NCBI RefSeq assembly: GCF_900119485.1
Contig: NZ_FPJZ01000001.1
Span: forward strand, 223,099-287,098
Source of the DNA: Thermoactinomyces sp. DSM 45891
GTDB lineage: Bacteria; Bacillota; Bacilli; Thermoactinomycetales; Thermoactinomycetaceae
Length of the DNA stretch: 64,000 nucleotides
Direction: 5' to 3'
The notes under the pieces are model-generated. The model was not told the origin of the DNA. It saw nothing but the letters and a program-made list of their open reading frames with translations, and did not search any database. Below, one piece after another: positions 1 through 9,380 of the stretch (its first letter is position 1; every line of letters begins with the position of its first letter). The position numbers were made by a program, and so were the translations under genes.

Positions 1-1
1 G

Positions 2-598
2 AGATTTGGTATAGTTCCATTACCTAATCAACAAATCTACTGGTATGCATTAATCAATGCACCTTATCAAAGCGTGCGACACTCTGCCTATCAAGTAAAA
101 GATCTATTCGAACATTTTAAAGATTATCATGAACCGATTCCTAGTATTTTAAACGGTAATGCGAACAACAAGATGATTCATAATGATATTATCGATATTC
201 CACCCCTTCAACGATTTGCCTTTCATCGCGTCCTTTTGATGGGAGATGCTGCACATGCCATAACCCCAAATTTAGGACAAGGTGCATGTCAAGCTATCGA
301 AGATTCGGTTGTCCTTGCCCATTGTTTGAAAAATAATCCATCTGTTCATGAAGCATTTGCTGAGTTTGAAGCCAAGCGATTATTAAGAACGGAAACAATC
401 TCACGATATTCACGATTAGTAGGAAAAATAGCCCAGGTGAATAATCCATTTCTTTCTTTATTACGAAATACGCTAGTAAAACGAATACCTAAATCCGTGA
501 ACCGCAAGCAATTTGAATACCTGTATAAAGTTGACTTTCACTCACATTTGGGTAATACAACCAATAGTATCGCACAGAAACAGGGGGATGGATCGTGA
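2..598 (+). CDS. FAD-dependent monooxygenase, C-terminal part (5' end outside window)
   Basis: The frame is open from base 2, so this is the 3' end of a longer gene. It encodes the C-terminal half of a UbiH/salicylate-hydroxylase-type flavoprotein. The motif GDAAHAITPNLGQGACQAIE is the second FAD-binding motif of class A flavin monooxygenases, and it is followed by the helical tail of the family. A potential internal GTG start at base 74 would lack the N-terminal Rossmann fold and is not the real start. The last codons overlap the next gene (TGA inside GTGA), so the two are translationally coupled. The substrate cannot be told from this part. Confidence 0.85.
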   Translation, partial: RFGIVPLPNQQIYWYALINAPYQSVRHSAYQVKDLFEHFKDYHEPIPSILNGNANNKMIHNDIIDIPPLQRFAFHRVLLMGDAAHAITPNLGQGACQAIEDSVVLAHCLKNNPSVHEAFAEFEAKRLLRTETISRYSRLVGKIAQVNNPFLSLLRNTLVKRIPKSVNRKQFEYLYKVDFHSHLGNTTNSIAQKQGDGS

Positions 599-1317
599 TC
601 GTGAAACACCTAAAAAAGCTCAAAGAAGAAGCCGATTCCTACTATAAACAGACAGGACTACCCTTTGTCGTAATGAAGTCAGCGATGACACTAGATGGAA
701 AAATCGCTACCTCAACAGGAGATAGCAAATGGGTAACGGGGGAGGCATCGAGGAATCATGTTCATGAATTACGGAACATCTACGATGGCATTATGATCGG
801 CGTGGATACGGCTATAAAAGATCGGCCACAACTGACCACTCGCTTACCAGGTGGAAATGGGAGAAATCCAGTTCGAATCATCACAGACAGTCAACTACGC
901 TTGCCACTTGATTCACCGTTAGTAGATACGAGCGAGGCGCAAACGTGGATGCTTTGTACAGACGTAGCAGATATAGAGAAAGAAAAACGATTAACCCAGT
1001 ATGGAGTGAAAGTTCTTCGTACAGGTAATGGATCGCAAGTGGGGCTACATAGAGCAATGGAGAAGCTCGGAGAAAGTGGGATTCAGTCTATTTTGCTGGA
1101 AGGCGGAGGTCAGTTGAATTGGTCGATGCTGGAGGCTTCTCTTGTTCAGAAAGCAATGATTTTCATTGCTCCAAAATTACTTGGAGGAAAGGATAGTATT
1201 TCCCCCATTTCGGGTGAGGGATTTGCACAGATGGGACTAGCTGTTCAGCTGGATCGGCTTTCGATCCATCGTTTTGGTGAAGATATTTGTATAAGTGGCT
1301 ATCCCATATATAAATAA
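595..1317 (+). CDS. RibD C-terminal-type reductase (dihydrofolate reductase-like fold), stand-alone
   Basis: A 240-residue protein made only of the reductase domain found at the C-terminus of bifunctional RibD. Visible signs are AMTLDGKIATSTGDSKWVTG near the N-terminus, DGIMIGVDTAIKDRPQLTTR, and a C-terminal ILLEGGGQLNWSMLEA glycine-rich NADPH-binding stretch. There is no deaminase domain with HAE and CxxC zinc motifs. The start is GTG, overlapping the stop of the monooxygenase, with a GGGGGA ribosome site upstream. It may supply the 5-amino-6-ribosylamino-uracil phosphate reductase missing from the rib operon at 13.8-16.2 kb, or act in another pathway with the monooxygenase. The family is clear, the substrate is not. 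Confidence 0.8.
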   Translation: MIVKHLKKLKEEADSYYKQTGLPFVVMKSAMTLDGKIATSTGDSKWVTGEASRNHVHELRNIYDGIMIGVDTAIKDRPQLTTRLPGGNGRNPVRIITDSQLRLPLDSPLVDTSEAQTWMLCTDVADIEKEKRLTQYGVKVLRTGNGSQVGLHRAMEKLGESGIQSILLEGGGQLNWSMLEASLVQKAMIFIAPKLLGGKDSISPISGEGFAQMGLAVQLDRLSIHRFGEDICISGYPIYK

Positions 1318-1388
1318 AAAATAATCTTACTTACGCACCAAGTTTCATCGATAACTATGACTTTATTAAAATTTCAGACTTATATTTC

Positions 1389-1415
1389 AGAGGGGATGAC
1401 CCCTCTTGTTTTTTT
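1389..1415 (+). terminator. Rho-independent terminator after the reductase gene
   Basis: Perfect 7-bp stem AGAGGGG/CCCCTCT with a 4-base loop, followed by TGTTTTTTT on the plus strand. It ends the two-gene plus-strand unit before the convergent transporter gene. Confidence 0.8.
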
Positions 1416-1423
1416 AGTCATGT

Positions 1424-2338
1424 CTATATTTTTTCCACTAATTTCATCTTCTTTTCACTACTGGCACGACGCAACTCGGAGAAACCAATTCCTACGAGAA
1501 TGAGGATCGTTCCCATCCACTGGACCATCGAGACAGATTCACCTAATAAAAGGGCTGATGTTAAGATGACAACGGGTAGTTCAACTGATCCTAAGATCGA
1601 AGCCATCCCCGACCCGATATGCGGTATACCAATCGCAAATAAATAGGATGGAATGAGAGAACCAAACAATCCTAGTAAGAGTCCCCAAGCCCATAAACCA
1701 TCCAGTACAGAACCGTCTACTAAAAAGGTTGGTGGATAAATCCCACACATAGCAATTACCGTACCTGTAATCATCCACGCTCCTCGAAGGGTAGGATGGA
1801 CAGTTGGCGCCAGCGTTCCATTAAAATAGATAAATCCCGTATAACCGATAGCAGAGAGAAGGCCATAAAACACGCCAATCCCTGAAAGCTCAGACAGCTC
1901 TTCTGCTGAGATACCCGCCGCCATACAAGTCCCCAGTAAAATCACACCAATCGAAATAAGTTCATGCTTCGTTGGCTTGCGGCGTAATTTGATACACTCG
2001 ATCAACATCCCCATCCAAGCAAACTGGAACATCAAAATAATAGCAAAGGATGCTGGTGTTGTCTGTAAACAGAGATAATAGGTAACTCCTGTAATGGCAG
2101 AAAACGAACCACCTAATAATAGTGATATGAGATCTTTTCGACTGATCCGTTTTTTCCTCCACTCTACCCGTCCTCTATATGCAAGGTACCACATACCTAG
2201 TGCCCCTACAAACACTTGGCTTCCTGACACTTGTGCAGGACTATATCCTTCAGCATAGGCTAATTTAACAAAGAGACTAATAAATCCATATGAAATTCCG
2301 GCAATTAACACTAGTATGGATGCTTTAATACGACTCAA
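1424..2338 (-). CDS. EamA/DMT-family transporter
   Basis: A 304-residue, very hydrophobic protein with about ten membrane segments arranged as two EamA repeats. The second repeat contains GLFGSLIPSYLFAIGIPHIG and SVELPVVILTSALLLGE, which are typical of the drug/metabolite transporter superfamily. It begins with TTG, 8 bases after a GGAGGGG ribosome site. It lies between convergent plus-strand genes and the resE terminator and seems to be a monocistronic unit. The transported compound cannot be predicted. Confidence 0.85.
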   Translation of the reverse strand: MSRIKASILVLIAGISYGFISLFVKLAYAEGYSPAQVSGSQVFVGALGMWYLAYRGRVEWRKKRISRKDLISLLLGGSFSAITGVTYYLCLQTTPASFAIILMFQFAWMGMLIECIKLRRKPTKHELISIGVILLGTCMAAGISAEELSELSGIGVFYGLLSAIGYTGFIYFNGTLAPTVHPTLRGAWMITGTVIAMCGIYPPTFLVDGSVLDGLWAWGLLLGLFGSLIPSYLFAIGIPHIGSGMASILGSVELPVVILTSALLLGESVSMVQWMGTILILVGIGFSELRRASSEKKMKLVEKI

Positions 2339-2357
2339 CGTTAACCCCTCCTTATCA

Positions 2358-2411
2358 CAAAACGAGGTAGACCTCTTGATAGGAAAAATTCCATAAAGAG
2401 GTCCACCTTGT
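2358..2411 (-). terminator. Terminator downstream of resE
   Basis: Two 16-base arms (2362-2377 and 2396-2411) pair with only a few mismatches or G-U pairs. On the minus strand the hairpin is followed by a short T run. It separates the res operon from the transporter gene. Confidence 0.65.
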
Positions 2412-2424
2412 TCGGCTTTTTTAG

Positions 2425-4308
2425 CTAATTATCTTCAACTATTTGTGGAAGTTGAACGCAGAATGTAGTACCAACGCCCAAGTCACTGCGAACGGATATC
2501 TTACCGTTATGAGCATGCACCAAATGCTTAGCAATCGCAAGCCCAAGTCCTGTACCACCTGAAACCGTTTTTCTTGTCCGCGCTTTATCTGCCTTGTAAA
2601 AGCGCTGAAAAACATATGGCAAGTCTTCGGTTGGAATCCCCGTCCCAGTATCTTCGACTTCTAAGTATACATGATGTTCTAGCCATTTGGCACGCACTGT
2701 TACCCTTCCATTTTCTGGAGTATGCTGAATTGCATTTCCAATTAGGTTGGTTAGAATTTGTTCGACACGATCTTCATCCCAATACACCATTGGGACATCT
2801 CCCTCTACTTCTCCAACCAATTCAATCTTTTTCTCACCGGCAAGTCCACTAAATTTACGAGTTACACGATCGACAAATGACTTCACAGGTAGCTCTGATA
2901 AAACGAGATCAATATGTCCTGCTTCCATTCTTGCTAGGTCTAGTAACTCATTTACCAGTCGACTCATTCTCTGGGATTCATCATTGATAATCTGCGCTAA
3001 CTCTTGACGCATCTCCGGAGAGTCTGCGATATCATCGAGTAATGCTTCACTGTATCCTTGTAACATAGAGAGCGGTGTACGTAATTCATGCGATACATTT
3101 GCTACAAAATCTTTGCGCAATTTCTCTAAATGGCGCTCTTCCGTCACATCACGCATCACCGCAACAGCTCCACGTACTTGTTCACGTGCATACAACGGTG
3201 CCATAACCAATTGCCAGGTTCGACCTTGCTCCTCAATATCCCCCATTTGTTCCGCTTCATCTTCCAATACATATCGGAACACTTCTAATAGGGTCGGAGG
3301 TAGGCTATTGTTCTGTTTGAAATCTTGTGGATCACGATAAAGGTTTAAAAACCTCTCTGCTGGTGGGTTAGACAAGATAATCTTCCCGTGTGCATTAATG
3401 CTAATTACTCCGTCCGACATACTACGTAGAATGCTAGTCAGCTGCTCCTTTTCGTGAGAAAGAAGATTAATGGACTCTTCTAATTGACCAGCCATCTGAT
3501 TAAATGTCATCGCTAATTCCGCAATTTCATCTCGCTCATGAGACCGAACCATAACCCGCGTCGAAAACTTCCCGCGCGCCATCTTCTCGGCTGCTCTTTG
3601 CATCTGAATAAGAGGTTGTGTTATCCGTGTGGATAGGAAGAAAGCAAATACGGTCGTAAGCGCGATTCCGATCAGAGCAGAATAAAAAATCCATTTCTTG
3701 ATATCTTGCTCACTAAAAGCACCTTGCTTTTGAAACAGGACAATGGCCCCTTTGATCTTAGCATCTTCTAAGTAAGGGGTTACATAGACCAGAATTTGTC
3801 CGTCTTCAAACCCCTTCTCCACTAACTCAGCCTTCGGAAGTTGGAGCTTTCCAGTTCGTTTAGCAGTCGAGTCCTCCGATACTAACTCATCTTGCAACTG
3901 ATCCAGCTTCAGAACACTTTTAATGCCATCCAAATATCTCTGTGTTTGAGCCGATTGATCAAAAAGTGGCTTTCCTTGGAAATCGGTGATAATGACATGC
4001 GTATGAAAATGACCCGCAATCTCGGTCACGGTATCCACATATTCCTTTTCAATATTACGACTCCACTCGGCTGCATTAATGCCTGGCTTTTGTCTAGTGG
4101 AAGAAGGGATTCGCGAGTTGGCATGATTTTTAACACTTGTCAAACCGTTCTGAATCTCTTCTCCCACTTCTCTCAAGCTTTTGAGTTGATCCTGCTCATA
4201 AAATTGCTCTACTTGTTCACTTAAAAACAAGCTTAGTAAAATCAGGACCAGAGATACCAAGACGATAATGGTAAGCCAAAGCTTCCCTACTACACTACGT
4301 AGAATCAC
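2425..4308 (-). CDS. resE: ResE-type membrane sensor histidine kinase
   Basis: A 627-residue kinase. Membrane segments are near residues 10-30 and 205-227, with an extracytoplasmic sensor region between. A HAMP linker (about 228-280) and a PAS-like domain (about 290-390) follow, then the phosphoacceptor FVANVSHELRTPLSMLQGY with His407 and an ATPase domain with NAIQHTP, DTGTGIP and GGTGLGLAI boxes. The GTG start overlaps the resD stop by 4 bases. In B. subtilis ResE with ResD senses low oxygen/nitric oxide and controls respiration genes; the position after resBC and resD makes this assignment strong. WalK-like kinases have a similar layout and are the main alternative. Confidence 0.9.
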   Translation of the reverse strand: MILRSVVGKLWLTIIVLVSLVLILLSLFLSEQVEQFYEQDQLKSLREVGEEIQNGLTSVKNHANSRIPSSTRQKPGINAAEWSRNIEKEYVDTVTEIAGHFHTHVIITDFQGKPLFDQSAQTQRYLDGIKSVLKLDQLQDELVSEDSTAKRTGKLQLPKAELVEKGFEDGQILVYVTPYLEDAKIKGAIVLFQKQGAFSEQDIKKWIFYSALIGIALTTVFAFFLSTRITQPLIQMQRAAEKMARGKFSTRVMVRSHERDEIAELAMTFNQMAGQLEESINLLSHEKEQLTSILRSMSDGVISINAHGKIILSNPPAERFLNLYRDPQDFKQNNSLPPTLLEVFRYVLEDEAEQMGDIEEQGRTWQLVMAPLYAREQVRGAVAVMRDVTEERHLEKLRKDFVANVSHELRTPLSMLQGYSEALLDDIADSPEMRQELAQIINDESQRMSRLVNELLDLARMEAGHIDLVLSELPVKSFVDRVTRKFSGLAGEKKIELVGEVEGDVPMVYWDEDRVEQILTNLIGNAIQHTPENGRVTVRAKWLEHHVYLEVEDTGTGIPTEDLPYVFQRFYKADKARTRKTVSGGTGLGLAIAKHLVHAHNGKISVRSDLGVGTTFCVQLPQIVEDN

Positions 4309-5027
4309 TCTTTTGGCACCTCAAGTTTATATCCAACTCCCCAAACCGTCGTAATCATACTAGCCGCACGGGAGGAGGCACGATTTAACTTCTCGCGAAG
4401 ACGTTTTACATGTGTATCTACTGTTCGTAAATCACCAAAGAACTCATAATTCCAAACATCCCGCAACAAAGTTTCGCGTGTGAAAACTTTATCGGGGGAT
4501 TTCGCAAGATAATGCAAGAGTTCATACTCTTTTGGTGTTAAGGAGATACTTTTCCCCCCTGCTTTTACCTCATGCGCATCATGATCAATAGTCAGTTCAG
4601 GGAAAACAATCACATTATGGGTATTCGTTTTCGTTGTTAAGTATGCAGTTGCCGATGCACGTCGGACCACTGCTTTCACTCGATGTACCAATTCACGGGG
4701 GCTAAAAGGCTTCACCACATAGTCATCGGTTCCAACTTCAAATCCATCTACCCGATTCGTCTCTTCTCCACGAGCGGTCAGCATGATAATCGGAGTTGCT
4801 TTCTTTTTACGGATCTCAGCACATACTTCAAGTCCATCCATACCTGGCAACATCAGATCTAAAAGGATTAGATCATAATCCTTCTGGAATGCCTTCTCCA
4901 AGGCCTGCTCGCCATCTTCTGCTTCATCGATGATATATCCTTCTCTTTCCAAGTACATCCGGAGTAGACGACGAATACGATCCTCATCGTCTACCACTAA
5001 TATGGTTTGTTGATTTTGATTGTCCAT
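4305..5027 (-). CDS. resD: ResD-type OmpR/PhoB response regulator
   Basis: About 240 residues: a receiver domain with the phosphoacceptor Asp in LILLDLMLPGMDG and the conserved Lys in VVKPFSPREL, then a winged-helix DNA-binding domain containing LTPKEYELLHYLAKSP and RTVDTHVKRLREKLN. Two adjacent ATGs exist; the second (5027) lies 6 bases after an AAGAGGTG ribosome site and is preferred over 5030. It sits directly between resC and resE. It is expected to control anaerobic respiration and cytochrome genes, possibly including ctaA at 19 kb. Confidence 0.93.
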   Translation of the reverse strand: MDNQNQQTILVVDDEDRIRRLLRMYLEREGYIIDEAEDGEQALEKAFQKDYDLILLDLMLPGMDGLEVCAEIRKKKATPIIMLTARGEETNRVDGFEVGTDDYVVKPFSPRELVHRVKAVVRRASATAYLTTKTNTHNVIVFPELTIDHDAHEVKAGGKSISLTPKEYELLHYLAKSPDKVFTRETLLRDVWNYEFFGDLRTVDTHVKRLREKLNRASSRAASMITTVWGVGYKLEVPKE

Positions 5028-5038
5028 CATTTCACCTC

Positions 5039-6241
5039 TTATGTGTAGGAATGTAAGCCCGAGATAACGAGATTGATTACAATCAAGTTAATTAAGATGA
5101 TAGCAAAGCCGACTACTGCCAACCATGCTGATTTCTCACCATGCCACCCTCTTGACAAACGAAGATGTAGATAAGCACTATAAAACATCCATGTAATAAA
5201 GGCCCAGGTCTCTTTCGGGTCCCAGCCCCACGGTCTACCCCATGCTTGATTCGCCCAGATCATAGCAAAAATCAAGGCACCTAATGTAAAAATAGGATAC
5301 CCAATCACAATAGATCGGTACACGATTTCATCCATTAGTTCTAAATTTAACTTTTGCACCAGTGGATGGAGTAGCTTCCCTAATCGCTTCCGGGCAATTG
5401 TAAAGTAAATTCCATAGATGATGAGCCCCGAACCAATAGACCAGAGAACCGAATTCAACTTACTTGCCGCTTTTTCTCCTTGAAAAATCTTGGGTGATTC
5501 AAAGAGTGGCTTTGACACCCCAGCAAATGAATCCATTTTTACCGTCTTACTTTCATAAGGTGATACGATTGCCGGCAGTTTATACTCTTGCACGACTTCA
5601 GTGCCCTTATAAACATGTTTAAAAGTCGCTTGATATCCTGTCATTTGGAAAATCGTAGATACAATCGAAAAGCTACCAAACATGATCAAGACTACGAAAA
5701 TCAATTCTAGAGAGACCGCTGCCTTGCTTTTATCACGATTCCCCACCTTATGAATGAGATAAACCAATCCGGCAACAAAGGAAACACCGAATAATCCCTG
5801 ACCAATCGCCGCCGTTGTCACATGAATATATAACCAACTACTCTGCAAAGCAGGTATTAGAGGTTGTACATCACGTGGAAAGACAGTGGCATAGGACAAC
5901 AAAATCACGGAGATCGGCATAACAAAGGCGCCGAGTACAAAAGAGCGATAGATAAAAAACACAATAATAAAACCTAACACGACAGCAAAACATAGGAATG
6001 CGATAAACTCAAACATGTTACTTGTCGGAAAATGCCCGCTGATCATAATTCGTATGACAATAAACGCAACATGTAAGCTAACCCCTATGATGGCGAGGAT
6101 AAGACCTGTTCTCCCCCACTTCTTCACTCGTTCTACATTGCCTTTCTTTTTGGCACCTGATACACCCACTAAAAAAGCAACTGCTGAGAACAAATATAGA
6201 AAGAATGTGGCAAACAGGAAGTACTCCATGATCGTTTTCAT
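5039..6241 (-). CDS. resC: ResC/CcsA cytochrome c biogenesis membrane protein
   Basis: A 400-residue polytopic membrane protein with the heme-handling WWD-type motif WGWDPKETWAFITWMFYSAY. It forms with ResB the system II apparatus that exports heme and attaches it to c-type cytochromes outside the membrane. The start is ATG after AGAGAGGTG. It lies between resB and resD. A soluble-looking stretch of about residues 205-265 separates the N- and C-terminal membrane bundles, as in CcsA proteins. Confidence 0.93.
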   Translation of the reverse strand: MKTIMEYFLFATFFLYLFSAVAFLVGVSGAKKKGNVERVKKWGRTGLILAIIGVSLHVAFIVIRIMISGHFPTSNMFEFIAFLCFAVVLGFIIVFFIYRSFVLGAFVMPISVILLSYATVFPRDVQPLIPALQSSWLYIHVTTAAIGQGLFGVSFVAGLVYLIHKVGNRDKSKAAVSLELIFVVLIMFGSFSIVSTIFQMTGYQATFKHVYKGTEVVQEYKLPAIVSPYESKTVKMDSFAGVSKPLFESPKIFQGEKAASKLNSVLWSIGSGLIIYGIYFTIARKRLGKLLHPLVQKLNLELMDEIVYRSIVIGYPIFTLGALIFAMIWANQAWGRPWGWDPKETWAFITWMFYSAYLHLRLSRGWHGEKSAWLAVVGFAIILINLIVINLVISGLHSYT

Positions 6242-6259
6242 GATCGCACCTCTCTTTCA

Positions 6260-7855
6260 CTACTCTTTTTCATTTTCTACTAGTCCAAACACCTGACCAA
6301 TTGGCTTGCCCACCATTTCCAACTCACGACGTAGAGCAAACCAGTTCTTATTCGTATGAGCTCCTATATATAAGACACCACCCTCAACACGCGCCCATAC
6401 CCGGCGGTGCTGCCAATAGGATCCCATTGTGACACCAATCATAAAGATGATACCACCCACCAAATATACCCATAAACTTTTCTCTGCTCGAACCATTAGT
6501 CCAGTCTGATTAGCGAGATCAAAGCCTGCTAAATCAATACCGTATTGATTTCCTTCCGGATCTGGAAAGCGCTCTCCCGAAATCACCCACGATTTCTCTT
6601 CTTTACCGTCTGGCTTTTGAATCGTAAAGATGAAAGCTGGCTTATTTGGTTCTTGTGATTTCGTAATGGGGCGTTGGTTTTCAATGGAAAAATCAGGATA
6701 GTACTCTTCCATTCGCACTTTCAGATCCCCAACTTGATAAACCTGATGCAACGAAATATCATGAAAAACTACTGTAAACTGGCCCTTACTCTGGTTCGTA
6801 TTTTTATCTTTGATGTCAAGCTTAATGCCACGAAGTTGCTGAGGTTGAAAATCGCTCTGTAATAAACTTAACCCTTCGTATGTTAAGGGATCATTTACCT
6901 GAATATCATGTCTAGTAACTTCTTTCATTTCACTACTACCTGGCACTTTTTTAAGCAAAATCGCATCTGTTTGATACTTCTTAATCACCGCTCCTCCACC
7001 ACTTCTCATGGCTGGAGGTAACTCTTCAGGACGATAATACTCAGCGACGGTTTTCTCATTTTTAACATAGTACTCCGTTTGGGGTACACGTTTGGTTTCA
7101 CCTTCAACCAAGTTAACAAATGAATCGATATTCCAACCTGGTATAAACCGCAGGAGAATCCCAAATAAGAATATAATGAGTCCGATATGATTAATATAAG
7201 GGCCCCATCGACTAAAACGCCCTTTTTCCGCGAGAATTGCCTTCCCATCACGCTGAATGTGGTAATGGTGCTTCTTGAGCTGTTGCTCTAACTCAGCTAA
7301 TTTCGCTTCTTCTTCATCCGCTGCCATTTCTGCCGCCACGTGAATCCGCTGACGTTTCATAAACTCAATATTTTTAATCACTTTTTGTCCCTTTAATGCC
7401 TTATATAACGGAACAACGCGATCCAAACTACATATGACTAACGAAATCCCAATCATAGCGATTAGGCTAGCAAACCACCACTGTGAATACATCTTTGAAA
7501 GCCCTAATTGATAAAATATCGTTCCCCACCAACCGTACTCCTGTTGGTAAAACAGCTCCTTAGAAGCCGCTCCAACAAACTCTTCTTGTGGGAAGATCGT
7601 TCCAACAGCAGAAAGGACTAAGGTAATCACAATCAGGCTAATGGCTACTTTCACAGATGAGAAAAAGGACCAGACACGGTCAAATAGCGACATGACCGAT
7701 TGCTGAGAACGCCTTGCTGCTCCCTCATACCTCATCTCATTTTCAATCGAGGATTTCTCTATCACTTCCTGCTGAAGTGGCTTTCCGCAGTACTCACAAA
7801 GAATCGTACCGACGGGGTTATTATGACCACATTCGCATTTGGTGTTTTCGACCAT
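6260..7855 (-). CDS. resB: ResB/Ccs1 cytochrome c biogenesis protein with N-terminal zinc ribbon
   Basis: ResB-type protein with membrane segments near the N-terminus, a large extracytoplasmic domain and a last segment near VYLVGGIIFMIGVTMGSYW. The ATG at 7855 follows a strong GGGGGAGGA ribosome site; an in-frame ATG at 7879 has no good site and would add 8 residues. The first 35 residues hold CECGHNN and CEYCG, a four-cysteine zinc ribbon ahead of the ResB domain. It works with ResC in heme delivery and cytochrome c maturation. In B. subtilis the thiol-disulfide oxidoreductase gene resA precedes resB; here rluB does, and no resA is seen. Confidence 0.9.
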   Translation of the reverse strand: MVENTKCECGHNNPVGTILCEYCGKPLQQEVIEKSSIENEMRYEGAARRSQQSVMSLFDRVWSFFSSVKVAISLIVITLVLSAVGTIFPQEEFVGAASKELFYQQEYGWWGTIFYQLGLSKMYSQWWFASLIAMIGISLVICSLDRVVPLYKALKGQKVIKNIEFMKRQRIHVAAEMAADEEEAKLAELEQQLKKHHYHIQRDGKAILAEKGRFSRWGPYINHIGLIIFLFGILLRFIPGWNIDSFVNLVEGETKRVPQTEYYVKNEKTVAEYYRPEELPPAMRSGGGAVIKKYQTDAILLKKVPGSSEMKEVTRHDIQVNDPLTYEGLSLLQSDFQPQQLRGIKLDIKDKNTNQSKGQFTVVFHDISLHQVYQVGDLKVRMEEYYPDFSIENQRPITKSQEPNKPAFIFTIQKPDGKEEKSWVISGERFPDPEGNQYGIDLAGFDLANQTGLMVRAEKSLWVYLVGGIIFMIGVTMGSYWQHRRVWARVEGGVLYIGAHTNKNWFALRRELEMVGKPIGQVFGLVENEKE

Positions 7856-7950
7856 TCTCCTCCCCCGTTCTGCACTCATAAATCCAATTTCATTATATCG
7901 TTACATCCTTCACAAACTTTGATTACAAATTTGAATATTATTTGAACATA

Positions 7951-8664
7951 CTACCGTAACATACGATTTAATTTCTCGATCTCTGCTTTAGTCAATTCCC
8001 TTTTATCCCCAGGGTTTAAGCCTTGTAAGTGAAGAAAGGCATACTTGGTCCGAATTAAGTGAAGAACGGGATAGCCAATTACTTCACACATACGGCGAAT
8101 CTGACGATTTCGACCCTCATGAATTTGAATCCGAAGTTTGCTCTTCTCAGGATTGGCTTGCATCATACGCACTTCAGCAGGTGCGGTCATCCCATCATCC
8201 AAACGGACTCCCTTACGAAGCTGTTCTAATTCTTCATCTGTCGGCTTCCCTTTGATCGTCGTTACATAGACCTTGTTTACTTCGTAACGAGGATGCGCTA
8301 AGCGGTTAGCAAGTTCTCCATCGTTTGTCATGAGTAATAATCCCTCTGTCTCGTAATCTAAACGACCCACAGGATAAATCCGCTCAGGAACATCATCAAA
8401 GTAATCCACGACCGTTTTACGACCTTCCGGATCACTCATGCTCGTTATCACAAGCTTGGGTTTATAAAATACAAATGTGCGCTTCTTCTCTTGTTTGATA
8501 TGCTTTCCATTTACTTCGATCCAATCTTGGTCTGGATCGACCTTGGTTCCTAATGTCTGTACAACTTGTCCATTTACTTTTACCTTCCCCTGTAGTATCA
8601 ACTCTTCACTTTGTCTACGTGAAGCGATCCCCGCTTGGGCCAGTACTTTTTGTAAACGCTCCAT
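7951..8664 (-). CDS. rluB: 23S rRNA pseudouridine synthase, RsuA/RluB family
   Basis: 237 residues with an N-terminal S4 RNA-binding domain (MERLQKVLAQAGIASRRQSE) and the catalytic motif GRLDYETEGLLLMTNDGEL, whose Asp attacks the target uridine. HEGRNRQIRRMCE follows, typical of the RsuA family. The ATG follows GAGAGGTG. Its place between spmB and resB matches ypuL/rluB in B. subtilis. A terminator upstream separates it from spmB, so it probably has its own promoter in 8665-8756. Confidence 0.93.
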   Translation of the reverse strand: MERLQKVLAQAGIASRRQSEELILQGKVKVNGQVVQTLGTKVDPDQDWIEVNGKHIKQEKKRTFVFYKPKLVITSMSDPEGRKTVVDYFDDVPERIYPVGRLDYETEGLLLMTNDGELANRLAHPRYEVNKVYVTTIKGKPTDEELEQLRKGVRLDDGMTAPAEVRMMQANPEKSKLRIQIHEGRNRQIRRMCEVIGYPVLHLIRTKYAFLHLQGLNPGDKRELTKAEIEKLNRMLR

Positions 8665-8756
8665 TATTACACCTCTCTGTCATCATAACCGTTTCGACCG
8701 GAGCTTACACTCATATTGATGATAGCAGAACTTGAGTGGCGAATCTAATTTTATTC

Positions 8757-8805
8757 TAAAAAGCAAAACGAGTGCTATTTTACTCGCTAGGTAAAAAGCA
8801 CTCGT
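8757..8805 (-). terminator. Terminator after spmB
   Basis: Arms ACGAGTGC (8768-8775) and GCACTCGT (8798-8805), extended by partly paired TATTTTAC/GTAAAA. On the minus strand they are followed by TTTTGCTTTTT. It closes the dacB-spmA-spmB unit. Confidence 0.8.
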
Positions 8806-8815
8806 TTATTTAAAT

Positions 8816-9355
8816 TTACAATGATCCAAACATAATCGTACAGATGACAAGTGAAGCAACAAATCCGATCAAATCAGCTAGAAGTCCGACCTTTAAAGCA
8901 TATAAGGATTTCTTAACCCCAACAGCACCGAAGTAGACTGTGATGACATATAAAGTCGTATCCGTACTCGCTTGTATCGTAGAAGCTAGCTTCCCCATAA
9001 ACGAATCGGGTCCAAATGTGTGAAAGATGCTTTCTACAAATGCGAGCGAACCTGTTCCTGATATAGGCCTTAGAATCCCGATAGGCAGGATATCGGGAGG
9101 AATATGTAACCAGTTGGCAAGTGGTACTAATGATTGTAAATAGAAATCGAGTGCCCCTGTATCTCGAAACACAGATACAGCAAACATCATACCTACTAAG
9201 TGAGGTATAATTTGAATGGCTGTGGGAAATCCTTCCTTTGCTCCCTCAACAAAGCTTTCATATACAGGAACTTTCCGAAACAATGCATAAAGGGGGATCA
9301 GCACGATAATGGCAGGTAGCATATAGTTAGATATAGCTGAGATTATTTCATACAA
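8816..9355 (-). CDS. spmB: Spore maturation protein SpmB
   Basis: 179 residues with several membrane segments of the nucleoside-recognition (Gate) fold. Visible are GAKEGFPTAIQIIPHLVGM and RPISGTGSLAFVESIFHTFG, both typical of SpmB. The start is TTG, 6 bases after GGAGAGG. SpmA and SpmB are needed for proper dehydration of the spore core in B. subtilis. It lies 27 bases after spmA in the dacB-spmA-spmB order known from that species. Confidence 0.93.
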   Translation of the reverse strand: MYEIISAISNYMLPAIIVLIPLYALFRKVPVYESFVEGAKEGFPTAIQIIPHLVGMMFAVSVFRDTGALDFYLQSLVPLANWLHIPPDILPIGILRPISGTGSLAFVESIFHTFGPDSFMGKLASTIQASTDTTLYVITVYFGAVGVKKSLYALKVGLLADLIGFVASLVICTIMFGSL

Positions 9356-9380
9356 TGGATCCCTCTCCTTTGCATTACTA

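Noticed and set aside
2574..4224. Several plus-strand frames opposite resE
   Set aside because: They have no ribosome sites or family signatures and are shadows of a well-supported kinase gene.
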